Assembly (NCBI GenBank): GCA_937874185.1 | Contig: CALNAK010000019.1 | Span: 124,001 to 188,000, forward strand | DNA: 64,000 nt | Direction: 5' to 3' | Source: an uncultured Lactobacillus sp. | GTDB lineage: Bacteria > Bacillota > Bacilli > Lactobacillales > Lactobacillaceae | Shown: positions 61,812-64,000 of the stretch, in pieces | How positions within the stretch are numbered: position 1 is the stretch's first letter | How the letters are laid out: each line of letters begins with the position of its first letter | The notes under the pieces: generated by a model | The model's database searches: none | The model's input: the letters and a program-made list of their open reading frames with translations, nothing else | Told to the model about the DNA's origin: nothing | Translations under genes and position numbers: made by a program

Positions 61812-62696
61812 TCATTGTTGTGCAATGGCACTCTGTTTACTATCAGGTGAATTTGGATCAACACGATTGCCAACGATATATTGATGGAAAATTGTTATAA
61901 ATTGATTGCTGGATATCATATCGGAATGTTCTGCTTTATCACCGGTCAAAGTTATTAGGGTGTAATGTTTAATGTTGCCTTCGTAAATATACTTACCAGC
62001 GTCAACACTACCAAGTGGAACGATACCGTCATCGAAGTATAGTTTGGTTCCGGCAATTGATGAATAGGTTAGACTAGAAGGTATTTTATCTTTTTTCTTA
62101 ATTAAATCGTTCAACATTTGCGTATGATTGGATGTGCTTTTTTCTTCGAAGTTATAAGGCGTTCCAACTGTTAACAATTGATTCATGGTAATGGTTGCGT
62201 CGTCAAAATAATCTTCGAGGAAAATTGTCCAAATTAATCCACCATTTGAATGTCCGAAAGCATTGAAATTATTAAAACGATATCGGGCTTTCAGTTGGTT
62301 GAAGGCGATGTTGAACCATGCAGCTTGTTTCTTGATATTCGTATAACCATCATTATTGTTTGAAAATCCAACGACGATAAAAGGGCGGGTATCACCAGCA
62401 CGAATACTGCCGGTATAAGTTATTTTATTATCGGTATGGACAGTCAGCTTCAGTAAACTGTGATGTTCACCATAATTCGTGTTAATCGTCTTAACTAGAT
62501 TATCAAAACGGTTTGCGGAAGCGCTACTGCCTGGTATCAGGATAATCGGTGACATTGGCGAGTTATAACGACCAGCTAATGTTGTAACATTTCTCTTAGT
62601 CCAAATATATGATGGGATGCCCAAAAGAATGAAGAATATCAGCATCGCAACTAAATATTTGAAGTTTCTATTTTTTCTTAAACTACGTGTGTGCAT
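61812..62696 (-). CDS. DUF915-family alpha/beta hydrolase, membrane-anchored
   Basis: 294 aa. N-terminal membrane anchor/signal (LVAMLIFFILLGIPSYIW, residues 14-31), then an alpha/beta-hydrolase fold: oxyanion LIPGSSASANRF, nucleophile elbow NAFGHSNGGLIW with the catalytic Ser, and YFDDGIVPLGSVDAG with the acid. DUF915 proteins are surface hydrolases of Lactobacillales of unknown substrate. Its ATG overlaps the stop of the PTS EIIC gene (TAATG), so the two are translated together. Confidence 0.85.
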   Translation of the reverse strand: MHTRSLRKNRNFKYLVAMLIFFILLGIPSYIWTKRNVTTLAGRYNSPMSPIILIPGSSASANRFDNLVKTINTNYGEHHSLLKLTVHTDNKITYTGSIRAGDTRPFIVVGFSNNNDGYTNIKKQAAWFNIAFNQLKARYRFNNFNAFGHSNGGLIWTIFLEDYFDDATITMNQLLTVGTPYNFEEKSTSNHTQMLNDLIKKKDKIPSSLTYSSIAGTKLYFDDGIVPLGSVDAGKYIYEGNIKHYTLITLTGDKAEHSDMISSNQFITIFHQYIVGNRVDPNSPDSKQSAIAQQ

Positions 62697-64000
62697 TAAT
62701 CTTCACCTTCTTTGCGGAGGCTCAAGTTATCAAGAATTTTCACTTTAGCAGCCATTTTGACAAATGGTATATAGATATAAACGGAAATTACGATAGCCAC
62801 AATAGAGAATCCTAAGGCCTGCCAGCTACCATTTGTCCCAATGAAGGCAATTAGTGGTCCAGGTGTTCCAATGGGCACAGGATAGACGCTAGGTGGCATC
62901 AGATGCAATTGAATTGCGACGGCAGCCATTAACATGTCGGCAATGGGGGCCAGAATGAATGGAATGAAGAAAATGACATTGAAGAAAATTGGAATCCCAG
63001 TCATCACGCCGCTACCGATATTGAATAGGCTAGGAAACATAGCCCAGCGTGCAACGGTCTGGAAATCTTTATCCTTAGAAATAATCAGAATGGCAATGAT
63101 CAATCCTAAGATTGAACCAGTACCACCAAAGGTCGCAAAGGCATGATACAAAGTTGAACTAGTAAAAGGATTAGGTGCATTCCAAGCGGTGTGTTTGTTG
63201 AGGGCGTAATTCAAATTGACAGTTGAAAGGACATCCATCTTTTCAACACCTAGAGCTGAATAGGTTCCAGACCAACCTAGGAAGGACATAACTATGGTAT
63301 AGATTGAGAAAATCAAAGTTTTACCAAGCTGTGACCAGTTGTTTCTTGACGTATATTCAGTGGCCAATGAATTGATGAAGTTACCAGGAGCTTCTGAATA
63401 GTAAGTTATATTAATTAAAATACTGAAAATAATAGCGAGAATTAATGAAATAATAATTGGCTTCAACGAAATAAATGCCCGTTCGATAACACTAGAAGCA
63501 GGGCCTCTGGAAGTTTCCTCAAGTCTAGGATTGGGACGACTGAGTTTTTTGAAGAGCCAACCAATAAAAATCCCAAGGACAATGGCGAAAAGTAGTCCAC
63601 GTATCCCTAAGATTTGGGGATGAAATGAGAATGGCATGACTTTTGAATAAGAATAATCAACAATCAAATAACAGCTAACACCAGTTATACCAGCGAACTG
63701 ATCATCCCGCTGATAGTATTTAGCCGTGTATTTGGCCGCACCAAAGATGGCGATGACTGAGACCCAACCAAGGGTCAAATTGTACAATCCGGTCGCAATG
63801 TTGTCGATTTGGCGATAAATAAAGTCATTATTTAAAGAGGGAAAAATATCGGTTAGGAAACCTTCCTTACCGATAATGACTGTTTGAACTATTTTGACAA
63901 AACTGCCAAATAAAGCGAATGGGAAAATTAATAAAAGTGTCCGCTGAATCACCCGGTAGAATAGGAGTTTTTGGACCCATAAAGTTCCCCGGACTAATTT
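62696..64000 (-). CDS. PTS EIIC permease, lactose/cellobiose superfamily (5' end outside window)
   Basis: Sugar-translocating EIIC domain in the membrane, part of a phosphotransferase system. The frame stays open to base 64000 through 16 more codons before GTG 63952 (LWVQKLLFYRVIQRTLLL), so the N-terminus lies beyond the window. Eight or more helices, with WNAPNPFTSSTLYHAFATFGGTG and IPIFFNVIFFIPFILAPI, typical of the cellobiose/N,N'-diacetylchitobiose-type EIIC. No EIIA, EIIB or phospho-glycosidase is seen in the window; they could be upstream. Substrate undetermined. Confidence 0.85.
   Translation of the reverse strand, partial: KLVRGTLWVQKLLFYRVIQRTLLLIFPFALFGSFVKIVQTVIIGKEGFLTDIFPSLNNDFIYRQIDNIATGLYNLTLGWVSVIAIFGAAKYTAKYYQRDDQFAGITGVSCYLIVDYSYSKVMPFSFHPQILGIRGLLFAIVLGIFIGWLFKKLSRPNPRLEETSRGPASSVIERAFISLKPIIISLILAIIFSILINITYYSEAPGNFINSLATEYTSRNNWSQLGKTLIFSIYTIVMSFLGWSGTYSALGVEKMDVLSTVNLNYALNKHTAWNAPNPFTSSTLYHAFATFGGTGSILGLIIAILIISKDKDFQTVARWAMFPSLFNIGSGVMTGIPIFFNVIFFIPFILAPIADMLMAAVAIQLHLMPPSVYPVPIGTPGPLIAFIGTNGSWQALGFSIVAIVISVYIYIPFVKMAAKVKILDNLSLRKEGED

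Overview
The window is low-GC Firmicute DNA of the Lactobacillaceae type. The evidence is the gene set: a POT-family peptide transporter, WxL-domain and SLAP-like surface proteins, a CamS lipoprotein next to gatCAB, an RlmCD-type methyltransferase without iron-sulfur cysteines, and salvage-type NAD genes. Strong AGGAGG-like ribosome sites and several TTG/GTG starts fit. A Companilactobacillus-like species is plausible from the combination of a branched-chain keto-acid operon with these surface proteins, but the genus is inferred, not shown. No phage, transposase, CRISPR or plasmid gene is visible.

Layout. 1-4.6 kb: end of a normal glycerol kinase gene, a second divergent glpK paralog that lacks key residues, then dtpT. 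4.6-5.5 kb: hairpins, a repeat pair, tRNA-Tyr and tRNA-Gln. 5.6-12.6 kb: GntR/UTRA regulator, O-antigen-polymerase-like membrane protein, WxL surface protein, TagA-type transferase and a divergent GT4 glycosyltransferase. 13.1-20.2 kb: pncB-nadE, an aminotransferase, two lipid-linked glycosyltransferases, a helical protein of unknown role, a SprT-like protein and tRNA-Leu. 20.2-30.2 kb: PH-domain protein and an APC permease facing a seven-gene branched-chain amino acid catabolic operon (ptb-buk-bkdDABC-bcd). 30.3-35.3 kb: an HTH/TPR regulator and a small surface-protein island with two small secreted SLAP-like proteins and one large adhesin gene cut by a single stop codon. 35.6-43.6 kb: GT-C-like membrane protein, ribokinase, cold-shock protein, MFS transporter, GH73 glucosaminidase, and xpt-(degenerate purK)-purB. 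44-46.2 kb: a second WxL-like protein. 46.6-58.1 kb: housekeeping block pcrA-ligA-camS-gatCAB-dagK, then rlmCD. 58.2-64 kb: two small genes, an Agr-like two-component pair without a visible peptide gene, a DUF915 hydrolase and a truncated PTS EIIC.

The most unusual feature is a family of about 160-bp structured intergenic repeats, 13 copies in 64 kb. The copies carry base-paired stems kept by compensatory changes. They fall into two outer-stem types. Four of the five convergent pairs join one copy of each type across an AT-rich spacer, always in the same relative orientation, which looks like a composite non-coding mobile unit. A second, smaller palindromic family begins exactly at the stop codon of two unrelated membrane-protein genes.

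How genes work together: the APC permease, leucine dehydrogenase, keto-acid dehydrogenase complex, phosphotransacylase and kinase would take up branched-chain amino acids and turn them into branched acids, NADH and ATP. Identical GTTTAAACGT sites overlap the -35 boxes of both divergent promoters, suggesting shared control. pcrA, ligA and gatCAB serve DNA repair and tRNA-Gln/Asn amidation.
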